Assembly (NCBI GenBank): GCA_018650445.1
Contig: JABIFX010000205.1
Coordinates: 1 to 64,000, forward strand
DNA length: 64,000 nt
Direction: 5' to 3'
Source: Fidelibacterota bacterium
Lineage (GTDB): Bacteria; Fidelibacterota; UBA8477; JABMPR01
Part shown: positions 9,602 through 18,263 of the stretch, one piece after another
Layout: each line of letters starts with the position of its first letter
Position numbering within the stretch: position 1 is the first letter of the stretch
Made by a program: the position numbers and the translations under genes
Notes under the pieces: model-generated
What the model saw: the letters and a program-made list of their open reading frames with translations, nothing else
Databases searched by the model: none
Told to the model about the DNA's origin: nothing

Positions 9602-10633
9602 ATGCTTAGATATGTGCCAATTGAAATTGTTTTGGAGCGCATCCCTGGCAGAGAAGTTACTTTCTCTCAGGGACAATCGCGCTATCTTGATCCCATGAAT
9701 GCACATTTACACAATCGAGAAATAATATTACTGGGGTTGGCCCCGGTGACCGAGGAAGTCCACGGTATGTGGCACAAAGGCTACCCTGTTCATCAAGGGG
9801 AAACAGAATCAAGTATGAATTTTGCCACGCTTTATGCCCAACAAAATGGTATTGTACCCGATCAAAACTTACTCAGGCAAGAATGGCTGAATTTTATAGA
9901 CACTCTCTTAACAGCTGGTTTTCACCTCCATATAGTTCCATTTCCTGATGAATTGAATCGACCTGATAGCCTCTATCACGATGCTGTATTTATTAGAGAC
10001 GGGGGCATGATCTTCAGGGGTATCTGGATCAAAAGTCGATTTAGTGTAAAAGACCGAATCTACGAAGGTGAATTCCATACCAAATTGATTGAATCCAAAC
10101 TTGGAAAAACGGTCGTTACTCTGCCAGAAGGTGCTCTCCTCGAGGGCGGTGATATCAATTATCTTGAAACGTGTCACGGCAGCTACTATTTCGGTGGGTT
10201 GTCTCGTTCAAATAAATCAGGGCACGATTTTGTACGCAGCATCATTCGTCCCGATCATTATATCCTGGTGGAATCAGAAGGATATCATCTGGATACTGTC
10301 TTTACCCCAGTTGTCACCGTAGATAATGAGATGAAAGCTGTCATCGTGACTGCTAATATGCTCAGTGATAAAAGCATGCGTGAGATTCGATCGCTAGGTG
10401 TCAAAGTTATGGAAGTCTCCCAATTGGACTCTTCTGGTATGGAAAATGAACTGGGAGATTACGCTGTGAATGCTCTCATTGCACCTGGTATCATGGTAAA
10501 CAGCAGTAGATTTTCAACCCCAGGTATCGAAGACCAACTGGCTGAGATGGGTATCCAGAGATATGTGACACCCCTGACTAGTTTTCGCTATGCAGGTGGC
10601 TCCGTACACTGCTTAACCAACGAAGTATACTAA
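9602..10633 (+). CDS. DDAH / arginine-deiminase-superfamily amidinohydrolase
   Basis: A 343-residue enzyme of the guanidino-group modifying superfamily (dimethylarginine dimethylaminohydrolase, arginine deiminase, amidinotransferase). Visible signatures are HDAVFIRDGG near residue 127, LEGGDINYLE near 180, the catalytic His in GYHLDTVF (His229) and the C-terminal GGSVHCLTNEVY with nucleophile Cys337. DDAH would convert methylated arginine to citrulline plus an amine, but other substrates are possible. No SD is obvious before the ATG. It is divergent from the UVR-motif gene and converges on rpsT. Confidence 0.85.
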   Translation: MLRYVPIEIVLERIPGREVTFSQGQSRYLDPMNAHLHNREIILLGLAPVTEEVHGMWHKGYPVHQGETESSMNFATLYAQQNGIVPDQNLLRQEWLNFIDTLLTAGFHLHIVPFPDELNRPDSLYHDAVFIRDGGMIFRGIWIKSRFSVKDRIYEGEFHTKLIESKLGKTVVTLPEGALLEGGDINYLETCHGSYYFGGLSRSNKSGHDFVRSIIRPDHYILVESEGYHLDTVFTPVVTVDNEMKAVIVTANMLSDKSMREIRSLGVKVMEVSQLDSSGMENELGDYAVNALIAPGIMVNSSRFSTPGIEDQLAEMGIQRYVTPLTSFRYAGGSVHCLTNEVY

Positions 10634-10656
10634 GCTATAAATTTTGGGTATAAAAA

Positions 10657-10677
10657 AGACCGGTGAATCACCGGTCT
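10657..10677 (-). terminator. rpsT terminator
   Basis: AGACCGGTG-AAT-CACCGGTCT is a perfect nine-base stem with a three-base loop, followed on the minus strand by a run of T. It is oriented to stop transcription of rpsT and lies between the convergent DDAH-like and rpsT genes. A second hairpin (TATAGCCG-AAG-CGGCTATA, 10687-10705) sits just before it in the rpsT direction. Confidence 0.85.
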
Positions 10678-10721
10678 AAATAACGCTATAGCCGAAGCGG
10701 CTATAAAATGCAAAAAGCGTT

Positions 10722-10976
10722 TTAAGAAAAAGTGGCCATATGTTTGGCAACACGTGATTTCTGATTAGCAGCTTTATTTTTATGGATGATTCCATTAGCA
10801 GCTACTTTGTCAATAATAACGAGGGCAGAATGTCCCAGAGCGTTTGCGTTCTCGGCATTGTCTGCAGCCATGGCTTTTTTGATAGCGCTTTTCATCATTG
10901 TACTATAATGCTTATTGCGTATACGAGCTTTTTCAGCTTGTCTGATACGTTTCGCGATGGTCTTTTTTACAGGCAT
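10722..10976 (-). CDS. rpsT: Ribosomal protein S20 (bS20)
   Basis: Small basic protein of the 30S subunit that binds 16S rRNA. The 84 residues, the Lys/Arg-rich N-terminus (VKKTIAKRIRQAEKARIRNK) and the C-terminal IIHKNKAANQKSRVAK are classic S20. GAGGAGAAAG lies ahead of the ATG. It is monocistronic, with a strong terminator at 10657-10677. Confidence 0.98.
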   Translation of the reverse strand: MPVKKTIAKRIRQAEKARIRNKHYSTMMKSAIKKAMAADNAENANALGHSALVIIDKVAANGIIHKNKAANQKSRVAKHMATFS

Positions 10977-11193
10977 ATTTTTTCTTTCTCCTCAAAAATG
11001 CCCGCGAATATAGATGCGCACCACACCTCTGTCAACGCTTTAAGTGGAAATATAAATCAAGCATTCGTATGTCTTTCTACTCATGTTAAGCATGCTAAAT
11101 AATTTTCTATTTTGAAATTTCTGTTTTTGCTTTGCTTCATTTCTGCCTACTTTATTGAATATCTAATAATGTTGATACCAGGAGGAGAGCAGG

Positions 11194-11898
11194 ATGAGCG
11201 ATCGGTTAGATGAAATCAAAGATTCCTTGAGATTGGTTCCTTTATTCTCGGATTTAAACGACAAAGTGCTCACACATCTCGCTGAAGTCTGTCAGGAGAA
11301 ATCCTACGATAAAGACCAGCATATCCTCCATCAGGAGCAATCTGGTGATAATTTTTTTGTAATTGAAACGGGATCAGTAAAAGTGACGCGTCTGGCGGAA
11401 GATGGACGTGAAGCTGTTCTGGCCTTTCTGCGAGAAGGAGATTTCTTTGGCGAATTGGCCATCCTTGATGGAGAGACCCGATCTGCCAATGTCATTACCT
11501 TGACTGAATGTAAAATTCAGACTATCAATCGCCGTGAATTTTTGGATCTGCTGGACCACCACCCCTCAGTGGCTACAGCACTACTTATGGAATTAGCCCT
11601 GCGTCTCCGGAAAACCGATATGCACCTTGAATATTTGACGCTCAGTGATGCCGAGGGTAAAATTGCGTCCATCCTCATTGGCTTGGCTGAAGAAAATGGA
11701 ACCTATAAAATGGGTGACGTCACGCTGGGGAATATGCCCATGCAGCAGGATATTGCCAACATGGCTGGAACCACCCGCGAAACGGTTTCACGCATGATGA
11801 AAAAATTAGAAGAAAAAAATTGGCTCACCCGAGATGGTCAGAAGGTGATTATCCGCAAATACAGCAAGTTTAAGGAAATATATCAGCTCAAATTCTGA
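11194..11898 (+). CDS. Crp/Fnr-family transcriptional regulator
   Basis: A 234-residue regulator with an N-terminal cyclic-nucleotide-binding-type beta-barrel (residues ~15-135; GDFFGELAILDGETRSANV matches the phosphate-binding cassette, including the R-S-A segment) and a C-terminal Crp winged helix (~155-225, ANMAGTTRETVSRMMKKLEE). The R-S-A residues suggest possible cAMP binding. The N-terminal cysteine cluster of Fnr is absent, so it is not an Fe-S oxygen sensor. A strong AGGAGGAG precedes the ATG. meaB follows 11 bases later, probably in one transcript. Confidence 0.93.
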   Translation: MSDRLDEIKDSLRLVPLFSDLNDKVLTHLAEVCQEKSYDKDQHILHQEQSGDNFFVIETGSVKVTRLAEDGREAVLAFLREGDFFGELAILDGETRSANVITLTECKIQTINRREFLDLLDHHPSVATALLMELALRLRKTDMHLEYLTLSDAEGKIASILIGLAEENGTYKMGDVTLGNMPMQQDIANMAGTTRETVSRMMKKLEEKNWLTRDGQKVIIRKYSKFKEIYQLKF

Positions 11899-11909
11899 TC
11901 CCAATTACC

Positions 11910-12851
11910 ATGAAATTTGATTTAAATGGAATATTAGATTCCAAGCGCCTGGCCATTTCCCGGGCGCTTTCATTTGTAGAAAATACCGATAATCTTGATA
12001 TGGAAATCACAGATGCTTTGTTTAAACATCTCGGTCGGGCATATCGAATTGGGGTGACAGGTCCTCCTGGAGCTGGTAAAAGCTCACTGGTCGATCGAAT
12101 CATTACCTACTGGCGCGCTCAAGGTAAGCGTATTGCTGTCATTTCAGTTGACCCCACCAGCCCCTTTACAGGAGGAGCGATTCTGGGAGATCGAGTTCGC
12201 ATGGGACGCCACTTTGCTGACAAAGGTGTTTTCATCAGATCCATGGCCACCCGTGGAAGTCATGGGGGCTTAGCTCTAAGGGCTCAGGATGCTGCTGATA
12301 TATTCGATGCCGCTGGCAATGATATCATTGTATATGAAACAGTCGGTGTTGGTCAGGTGGAGCTGGATGTCGCCAAAGCAGCCGATACTACCCTGGTGGT
12401 CCTCGTTCCAGAATCCGGTGATGATATTCAAGCCATGAAAGCAGGTCTCATGGAGATTGCTGATCTGTTTATTATTAATAAAGCAGACCGACAGGGAGCC
12501 AATCAAGCTTTTGCCCAGATTCAATCCATGCTGGAGATGAGACATCCAGAAAAAGGACAGTGGCCACCCCAGGTAATCAAAACCAGTGCACTCAAAGATG
12601 AGGGGATTTCAAATTTAACGGATGCCCTGGTTGAGCATCGTCAATTTTTAGATGAGCATGGTATCATCCGCCAGAATTTCAGAGACAGAATTCTTTTCAA
12701 AATTAAATCTCATATTGATGAAAACGTTCTTCACAAATTCTGGACACAAGAGAGAAGGACACAATTGGATCAAGCTATGACCACTGAAAATGTCATGAGT
12801 ATTTTGCCCGGAAAAGTTGTAGATACTTTATTGAAGGATGAAGCGAAGTAA
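11910..12851 (+). CDS. meaB: Methylmalonyl-CoA mutase-associated GTPase MeaB/ArgK
   Basis: A G3E-family GTPase that protects and reloads adenosylcobalamin-dependent methylmalonyl-CoA mutase. Over 313 residues it shows Walker A GVTGPPGAGKSSLVDR near 48, VISVDPTSPFTGGAILGDR near 80, the signature MATRGSHGGLA near 112, ETVGVGQVELDV and NKADRQGAN. The mutase genes are not in the window. Co-location with a Crp-type regulator hints that propionate or methylmalonyl-CoA use is regulated, but that is inference. The last codons run into a short repeat (12840-12883). Confidence 0.95.
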   Translation: MKFDLNGILDSKRLAISRALSFVENTDNLDMEITDALFKHLGRAYRIGVTGPPGAGKSSLVDRIITYWRAQGKRIAVISVDPTSPFTGGAILGDRVRMGRHFADKGVFIRSMATRGSHGGLALRAQDAADIFDAAGNDIIVYETVGVGQVELDVAKAADTTLVVLVPESGDDIQAMKAGLMEIADLFIINKADRQGANQAFAQIQSMLEMRHPEKGQWPPQVIKTSALKDEGISNLTDALVEHRQFLDEHGIIRQNFRDRILFKIKSHIDENVLHKFWTQERRTQLDQAMTTENVMSILPGKVVDTLLKDEAK

Positions 12852-12883
12852 AAGCGAGGAAAAGCGAGGTAAAAGCGGGGAAG
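12840..12883 (+). repeat. Short tandem repeat at the 3' end of meaB
   Basis: Four imperfect copies of a 10-11 base unit (AAAGCGAGG/A) begin in the last codons of meaB and continue past the stop. This looks like replication slippage. Copy number could vary between strains without altering the protein much. Confidence 0.6.
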
Positions 12884-12924
12884 GGGTAGGATTAGATTAT
12901 AAATGCTGCGCAGCGGTTTAATAA

Positions 12925-13398
12925 TTATTCATCAACTTTAACATCCCAGTCTTCAAATTCGCCATCCTGGTTGAGCGAGCGGTGTAAATCCATAACCTCT
13001 CCTCGATGAACTCCAATCAGGTATATTTCGCCACCTCCCTGATAGTAATAGGACAATTCCGTAAAATTGCTGCCATCTAATTCACCCGATTTAATGTTAT
13101 GCCAGTCCTGGGTCATAATTTTACCCAATTCCTCGGTAGGGTATTCACCCCACTCGCCATAATAAGCACGAACTTCATTCCGGATTGATCCTAGAGCTGC
13201 CTCGCCTTCGGCCCTGATAGCTTTTTGGATACCACCGCGGTAGATGGGGACTGCGACAGCAGCGAGAACACCGATAATGAGAATGATAATCATAAGCTCG
13301 ATCAGACTAAACCCCGTTATAGGCTTATTCCTGATCCCATTCACATCTGGGCTAGGTTGTTGATTCTTTTGTATGTAGCATCCATTCATAACTAACAC
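12925..13398 (-). CDS. Type IV pilin-like protein
   Basis: A 157-residue secreted or pilus protein. After a 29-residue leader comes the prepilin cleavage site G-FSLIELM (cut between Gly29 and Phe30), with the conserved Glu at mature position 5, then a hydrophobic helix (IIILIIGVLAAVAVPIY). The globular part has only one cysteine, located in the leader, and ends in an acidic tail. It would be processed by a PilD-type peptidase and assembled by a type IV pilus or type II secretion machine, none of which is encoded nearby. An internal Met at codon 4 is an alternative start. Confidence 0.88.
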   Translation of the reverse strand: MLVMNGCYIQKNQQPSPDVNGIRNKPITGFSLIELMIIILIIGVLAAVAVPIYRGGIQKAIRAEGEAALGSIRNEVRAYYGEWGEYPTEELGKIMTQDWHNIKSGELDGSNFTELSYYYQGGGEIYLIGVHRGEVMDLHRSLNQDGEFEDWDVKVDE

Positions 13399-13602
13399 AC
13401 AGTATAAAGCGCGAGAGGGGGGAATTCAAATTCAATATTTCCAATTCATAGTAGCAGAGAAAATCTCATTATACGTTAATCCCCACACTGAAAATCAAAT
13501 CAAGGTTGATCGGCAAATTAAGATGGTAGATAGGTTAGAATTGTTCACATCTTACTTCAATTGGGGTTTGTCTCACCCCTAATCCTTTTATCTTAATCGA
13601 CT

Positions 13603-14412
13603 ATGTCAAATGTAATCAAAACCGAAATGCCCCTGCTAGATCACCTCGAGGAGTTGAGGTGGCGGGTAATTAAAGCTTTTAGTAGTATTCTTCTTTTTGC
13701 CATCATCGGTTTTATTTTTTCCAACCAACTCATCTACATCTTGAGCATTCCCATTGATCAAACTGAACCTAAACTGGATCTGTTGAACACAACCATCCTT
13801 GGTGTTTTCCTGGCTAAAATGCGGGTGGCGGTTGTCCTGGGTATTGTGTTTTCTTTACCAGTTATTATTCATCAAATCTGGAAATTCATTGCTCCTGGAC
13901 TGCTGGATGATGAACGTAGTTTCGCTCCCATGCTCATTATCACAACCATTGTGAGCTTCGTTATCGGCGGGCTTTTCTCTTATTTTGTTATGATACCCTG
14001 GTCGTTGAAATTTTTTGCCGTACTGAATTATGGTCTTGAAGGTCTTGTTAACTATGTAACCATCACTGACTATCTTAATTATATCACTATTCTTATACTT
14101 TTTACAGGTATGGCCTTTGAACTTCCAGTAATTGTATTTATCCTGGCCAAAATCGGTATTGTGACCCCTAATATTTTAAGGAAAATTCGTCGTTTTGCAT
14201 ATCTCGCCATACTTATGGTATCAGCGATTTTTACACCTGCTGATCCTTTTACCATGGTGGGCGTAGCAATGCCCATGGTTCTACTATATGAAATCAGTAT
14301 TTTTGTAGCGAAACTTGTTAAGCAAAAAAAACAGGAAAAATCCGAGATGGAAGAGGTTGATTCTGAGGGAATAAATAAAGAGGACGAGTTACTTGAAGAT
14401 TTCCTTGGATGA
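13603..14412 (+). CDS. tatC: Sec-independent protein translocase TatC
   Basis: The membrane receptor that recognises twin-arginine signal peptides in the Tat export pathway. It is 269 residues with six hydrophobic segments. The N-terminal MPLLDHLEELRWRVIKA carries the conserved His-Leu-Glu-Glu-Leu-Arg motif, and FIAPGLLDDER matches the conserved first periplasmic region. The C-terminus is long and charged (KQKKQEKSEMEEVDSEG). tatA is not adjacent. Its last 20 bases overlap the next gene's start, suggesting translational coupling. Confidence 0.97.
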   Translation: MSNVIKTEMPLLDHLEELRWRVIKAFSSILLFAIIGFIFSNQLIYILSIPIDQTEPKLDLLNTTILGVFLAKMRVAVVLGIVFSLPVIIHQIWKFIAPGLLDDERSFAPMLIITTIVSFVIGGLFSYFVMIPWSLKFFAVLNYGLEGLVNYVTITDYLNYITILILFTGMAFELPVIVFILAKIGIVTPNILRKIRRFAYLAILMVSAIFTPADPFTMVGVAMPMVLLYEISIFVAKLVKQKKQEKSEMEEVDSEGINKEDELLEDFLG

Positions 14413-15370
14413 TCTCCTTCGGCCTATTCAGGCTGAATTGAATAGCTTTCAGCATTATTTCGAGAATTCTCTCAAATCCCATGTGTTCCTGATTAATCAG
14501 GTCATGAAATATGTTATTGCCCAGAAGGGCAAAAAGATGCGTCCTATGCTCTTATTGCTTTCAGCTAAGCTGAGTGGTGAGTGCACGGAGCAAACGTATT
14601 CTGCTGCGACGCTCGTTGAGGTCTTGCATACTGCTACCCTGGTTCACGATGATGTTGTCGATGAGGCTGAAACCAGACGGGGGCTCCCCAGCATCAACTC
14701 TATATGGCGTAATAAAATCAGCGTCCTCATTGGAGACTACCTTTTCTCCAAGGCTCTGGTGAAAATGGTGGCTCTCAAACATCCCGAGATGTTGGAGCTC
14801 CTGGCAAATACCGCAAACAAACTGGTGACTGGTGAAATTGACCAGATCGATCGTGCTCGCTCCGATACCATGACCGAAGATGCTTATTATGCCATGATTG
14901 AGGATAAAACCGCTTCACTGCTTGCCACGGGATGTAAGCTGGGTGCCATGACGACTTCTGATGACCAGAAGGTGTGGGATGCACTCTATGAATATGGTAG
15001 AAATTTTGGAATTGCCTTTCAAATCAAAGACGATTTATTCGATTTTGAAGGACGTGCTTCATCGGTGGGGAAACCCATTGGTCTGGATGTTAAACACAAC
15101 ATGGTAACCTTACCCCTGATTCATGCATTGCAGCAGTGTGACAAACAAGAGCAACGGGAATTTAAGCGCATGATCAAAAAGGGCAGCGACAAGGTTATTC
15201 AGCAAAATGTCCTCGAGTTTATCAATCGCTATGGCGGTCTGGAATACACCAAACAAAAACTTCAGGACTATTCTGATAAAGCCAAGACCACGCTAAGCGA
15301 TTTCCCCGATTCAGCAGTCAAACACTCCATGATTCAGTTTATCGATTTCAATATTCAACGCGAGAAATAA
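14393..15370 (+). CDS. Polyprenyl (trans-isoprenyl) diphosphate synthase
   Basis: Elongates allylic diphosphates with isopentenyl diphosphate, for example to make the menaquinone side chain. Over 325 residues it has the first Asp-rich motif in HDDVVDEAETRRG (Asp86-Asp90) and the second in FQIKDDLFDFEG (Asp213-Asp217). GKKMRPMLLLL is the conserved N-terminal Lys-Arg region. The bulk before the first motif suggests a long-chain (octaprenyl/heptaprenyl-type) product, but length cannot be set from sequence alone. The start is TTG within the end of tatC, with AGGACGAG as the likely ribosome binding site. Confidence 0.95.
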   Translation: MKISLDDLLRPIQAELNSFQHYFENSLKSHVFLINQVMKYVIAQKGKKMRPMLLLLSAKLSGECTEQTYSAATLVEVLHTATLVHDDVVDEAETRRGLPSINSIWRNKISVLIGDYLFSKALVKMVALKHPEMLELLANTANKLVTGEIDQIDRARSDTMTEDAYYAMIEDKTASLLATGCKLGAMTTSDDQKVWDALYEYGRNFGIAFQIKDDLFDFEGRASSVGKPIGLDVKHNMVTLPLIHALQQCDKQEQREFKRMIKKGSDKVIQQNVLEFINRYGGLEYTKQKLQDYSDKAKTTLSDFPDSAVKHSMIQFIDFNIQREK

Positions 15371-15374
15371 AACC

Positions 15375-16031
15375 ATGCCGTGCCATATTCAGGTTAAAAA
15401 TCTGGCACTTACTTATCGCTGGAAAGCATATCAAAAAACAATATTTAAGGATTTAAATCTATGCATTCCATCGGGATCGTTTGTGACGATTATTGGTGGA
15501 AATGGCAGTGGTAAAAGCAGTCTGGTTAAGCTTATTCTGGGCTTAGTTAAACCTGAATCCGGCGATGTCTTATTAAACGATAAAATCGTCAGGGCTGGCT
15601 ATCCAGAATCCATAAAAACCAATCGAATATCCTATTTAACTCAACAGATTGAGGATCTTTTTTTCTCTGAAACTGTTGCTGAAGAATTGAGCTATCAGGA
15701 CGATGTTCTGGGGGATTCCGATATGCTGGATATTCTCCATACACTTGGCTTGGATATGCTTATGGATCGAAGCGTGGAAAGTTTGTCCGGGGGAGAAAGA
15801 CAATCGCTGGCACTGGCTCAATTCATGATACAGGATGCTCCGCTACTGATTCTGGACGAACCCAGCTCTTATTTTGATCGGACCAAAGCCTCAATACTTA
15901 AGGCATTTCTAGAAAAAGCCCATCAATCTGGAAAAACAGTTTTACATGTGACCCAATTCACTTCAGAGCTCGAGTGGGGAACCCATGTGATCGATCTGGA
16001 TGAAACAAATGTAACCCTGGCCACTCTATGA
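15375..16031 (+). CDS. ABC transporter ATP-binding protein, ECF/Cbi-type (first of pair)
   Basis: A 218-residue nucleotide-binding subunit. Walker A GGNGSGKSS is near residue 42, the Q-loop TQQIEDLFF near 90, the signature LSGGERQSLALAQ near 135 and Walker B LLILDEP near 155. At the H-loop the usual His is Gln (LHVTQFTSELE), which weakens ATP hydrolysis in many ABC proteins. It overlaps the next ATPase gene by four bases. The pair resembles EcfA1/EcfA2 of energy-coupling-factor vitamin transporters, but no EcfT or substrate subunit is nearby. Confidence 0.88.
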   Translation: MPCHIQVKNLALTYRWKAYQKTIFKDLNLCIPSGSFVTIIGGNGSGKSSLVKLILGLVKPESGDVLLNDKIVRAGYPESIKTNRISYLTQQIEDLFFSETVAEELSYQDDVLGDSDMLDILHTLGLDMLMDRSVESLSGGERQSLALAQFMIQDAPLLILDEPSSYFDRTKASILKAFLEKAHQSGKTVLHVTQFTSELEWGTHVIDLDETNVTLATL

Positions 16032-16690
16032 ATCACACACTTCCAGCATTGAGCAAGAGGTATAGCGATAACCCAACCTTTATTCTAGAATCTCCTGAGC
16101 TATCGCTAAGTGGTGAAGGATACACCTGCATCATTGGAATAAATGGATCTGGCAAGAGTACTTTTGGGGAAACTCTGGCAGAGATATCAGCTAATAACCC
16201 AGGTGAAAAGTGGTATTATTTACCCCAGCATCTTGACCGATTTCTATTTGCTGAAAACCTAAGCGAACAACTCAGCGCCTTACTCTCACAAGAAATTAAC
16301 CAACCCAGATTGATCAGCCTCATTGAAGAACTTGGATTCTCTGATCCTGAAGGAATGCTTCATTTCCCCTTTTTACTTATGAGTGGGGGAGAACGACGAC
16401 GTATGGCACTGGTTTGTGTGTTTTATCTTGAACCAGTCCGCCTGATTCTTGATGAACCAGAGATTGGTGTGACAGCAAAAGAAAACATGGTGCTTCTATC
16501 AAAATTACATAATTTGACTGGCAAGAATACGAGGGTTATCATTATCTCGCATAATGCTGCATTTGTAAGACAATCATCGGATATTATCTGTCTTATTAAT
16601 GGAAAAATTGCCAGGACGGGTCAGACTAAGGATCTACTTTCTGACCCTACCTTTGAATTGGAAAAATACGGAGTTAGGTTTAGTCAATAA
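16028..16690 (+). CDS. ABC transporter ATP-binding protein (second of pair)
   Basis: A 220-residue nucleotide-binding subunit with Walker A GINGSGKST near residue 38, signature LMSGGERRRMAL near 119, Walker B VRLILDEPEIGV near 139 and an intact H-loop His (IIISHNAAFV). Its start overlaps the stop of the preceding ATPase (ATGA), so the two are translationally coupled and probably form a heterodimer. The partner membrane protein is not in this operon, where the next gene is a phospholipid synthase. The substrate is unknown. Confidence 0.88.
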   Translation: MNHTLPALSKRYSDNPTFILESPELSLSGEGYTCIIGINGSGKSTFGETLAEISANNPGEKWYYLPQHLDRFLFAENLSEQLSALLSQEINQPRLISLIEELGFSDPEGMLHFPFLLMSGGERRRMALVCVFYLEPVRLILDEPEIGVTAKENMVLLSKLHNLTGKNTRVIIISHNAAFVRQSSDIICLINGKIARTGQTKDLLSDPTFELEKYGVRFSQ

Positions 16691-17269
16691 ATGGTAAATT
16701 ACGCATCCATGAAAAAGTTCTTCACCGCCGCTAATGTGACCTCATTGGCCAGAGCTTTTATGCTATTCCCCCTGGTGTATTCATTGAATAGATGGGAGGG
16801 CGGCATCGCAGAATTTCCTCTGTGGGCTGTATTCTGGATCATTCTGGCCATGTTTTCAGATTATCTGGATGGCTGGTTTGCACGCTCCTATCATGAAGTG
16901 AGTCGCTTTGGGAAATTCCTTGATCCAATGGCTGATAAAATTGTTGTATTTGGTGTTCTATTTTTTGCAAAACCAATATCCCAGGCAATACCAGGCTGGT
17001 TTGTGGCTTTCATTATCATTAGAGAGCTATTAATATTTGGTTTAGGATATTACGTCAGTAAGGATTCAAAACGTGATATGCAGGCAAATCGAACCGGTAA
17101 ATGGTCCATATTCCTGACCAGCATCACCTTCATACTTATGATATTTGAACTTCATCCATGGGCTGATTATTTGCTATATCTTACGGTGGTAGTTGGCACC
17201 TTCTCCTTATTCTTTTATATGAAGCGTTATTACCATCTTTATCAGGTTGATGTCAAGAAATCCTCGTAG
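16691..17269 (+). CDS. pgsA: CDP-alcohol phosphatidyltransferase, PgsA-like
   Basis: An integral-membrane enzyme that most likely makes phosphatidylglycerol phosphate from CDP-diacylglycerol and glycerol-3-phosphate. Its 192 residues contain the full CDP-alcohol phosphotransferase motif in two parts, DYLDGWFAR and GKFLDPMADK (D-x2-D-G-x2-A-R-x8-G-x3-D-x3-D). Four or more hydrophobic segments follow. PgsA is the best guess from size and the FLDPMADK form, but other alcohol acceptors are possible. The first ATG abuts the previous stop; a second ATG 18 bases on (MKKFF) is an alternative start. Confidence 0.87.
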   Translation: MVNYASMKKFFTAANVTSLARAFMLFPLVYSLNRWEGGIAEFPLWAVFWIILAMFSDYLDGWFARSYHEVSRFGKFLDPMADKIVVFGVLFFAKPISQAIPGWFVAFIIIRELLIFGLGYYVSKDSKRDMQANRTGKWSIFLTSITFILMIFELHPWADYLLYLTVVVGTFSLFFYMKRYYHLYQVDVKKSS

Positions 17270-17305
17270 CACCTGATTTTTAATCTTTAAGTAAAGTGTT
17301 AAGAT

Positions 17306-18229
17306 ATGATATTTTCGTCTGCATTTAATCGACTTAAACAAGGTTTAAGCCGTTCACGTACACAATTTAACAACCGTATCAGTAAATTATTTACTGGATC
17401 AGTTCCCCTCACTGATGAATTGCTGGAGGAGATCGAAGAGATTCTCATCTCTGCTGATATCGGTGTGGAACTCTCAATGGAAATCATTGAGGATCTGCGT
17501 AAGAATTTTCCTCTCAATCAGGTAGTTGAAATGAATTCAGTGGTGGATTTTCTAAAATCCGATCTCATGCGACGTATGGAGGTTAAGCAGACTCCCAATG
17601 AAGCTCCTGAAAAACCGCATGTAATTCTTGTTGTGGGTGTGAATGGAACAGGGAAAACTACCTCAATCGGAAAGTTGGCTTACCACTATACCAATCAGGG
17701 TAAAAGCGTGCTCCTGGTTGCCGGAGATACCTTCCGTGCAGCCGCAATAGAGCAACTCGAGATATGGTCCCAGCGGAGTGGGGCGGAATTGACCAAAAAG
17801 GTAGCTGCAGATCCAAGCTCAGTAGTTTATGATGCGCTGCAAAGTGCGAACCAGCGGGGGATAGATGTAGTTCTCATTGATACAGCCGGCCGATTGCACA
17901 CTCAGAAGAATCTTATGATCGAATTGGATAAAATTCAGCGAGTAATTAAAAAGGTTATTCCCAATGCTCCTCACGAAACTGTATTAACCATCGATGCCAC
18001 CACTGGACAGAATGGTCTTATTCAGGCTCGGCAGTTTTCAGAGGTCACACCAGTAGATCATCTCTTTCTTACAAAATTGGATGGGACTGCCAAAGGCGGG
18101 ATAGCCATAGCCATCCATCATAATCTTGATATTCCAGTTAAATATATTGGTATTGGTGAGCAGAAAGATGATATCCAGGACTTTGACGCAGCTGGTTATG
18201 TTCAAGCACTATTTGAAATTAATGAGTGA
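17306..18229 (+). CDS. ftsY: Signal recognition particle receptor FtsY
   Basis: An SRP-type GTPase that docks ribosome-SRP complexes at the membrane. Over 307 residues it has an N domain (1-95) and a G domain with GVNGTGKTTSIGKLA near 110, AGDTFRAAAIEQLE near 138, DTAGRLHTQKNL near 190 and TKLDGTAKGG near 255. The long acidic N-terminal extension of E. coli FtsY is absent, as in many bacteria. It is the last gene of the tatC-pgsA-ftsY run; no ffh is present. Confidence 0.98.
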   Translation: MIFSSAFNRLKQGLSRSRTQFNNRISKLFTGSVPLTDELLEEIEEILISADIGVELSMEIIEDLRKNFPLNQVVEMNSVVDFLKSDLMRRMEVKQTPNEAPEKPHVILVVGVNGTGKTTSIGKLAYHYTNQGKSVLLVAGDTFRAAAIEQLEIWSQRSGAELTKKVAADPSSVVYDALQSANQRGIDVVLIDTAGRLHTQKNLMIELDKIQRVIKKVIPNAPHETVLTIDATTGQNGLIQARQFSEVTPVDHLFLTKLDGTAKGGIAIAIHHNLDIPVKYIGIGEQKDDIQDFDAAGYVQALFEINE

Positions 18230-18263
18230 TTTTCCTTAAAGTTGTAATGTCACGAAAATGATA

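Noticed and set aside
11194-11898. Fnr-type oxygen sensor
   Set aside because: The N-terminal cysteine cluster is missing; only the Crp-type fold is supported.
15375-16690. Complete ECF vitamin transporter
   Set aside because: Only ATPases are present; the following gene is a CDP-alcohol phosphatidyltransferase, not EcfT.
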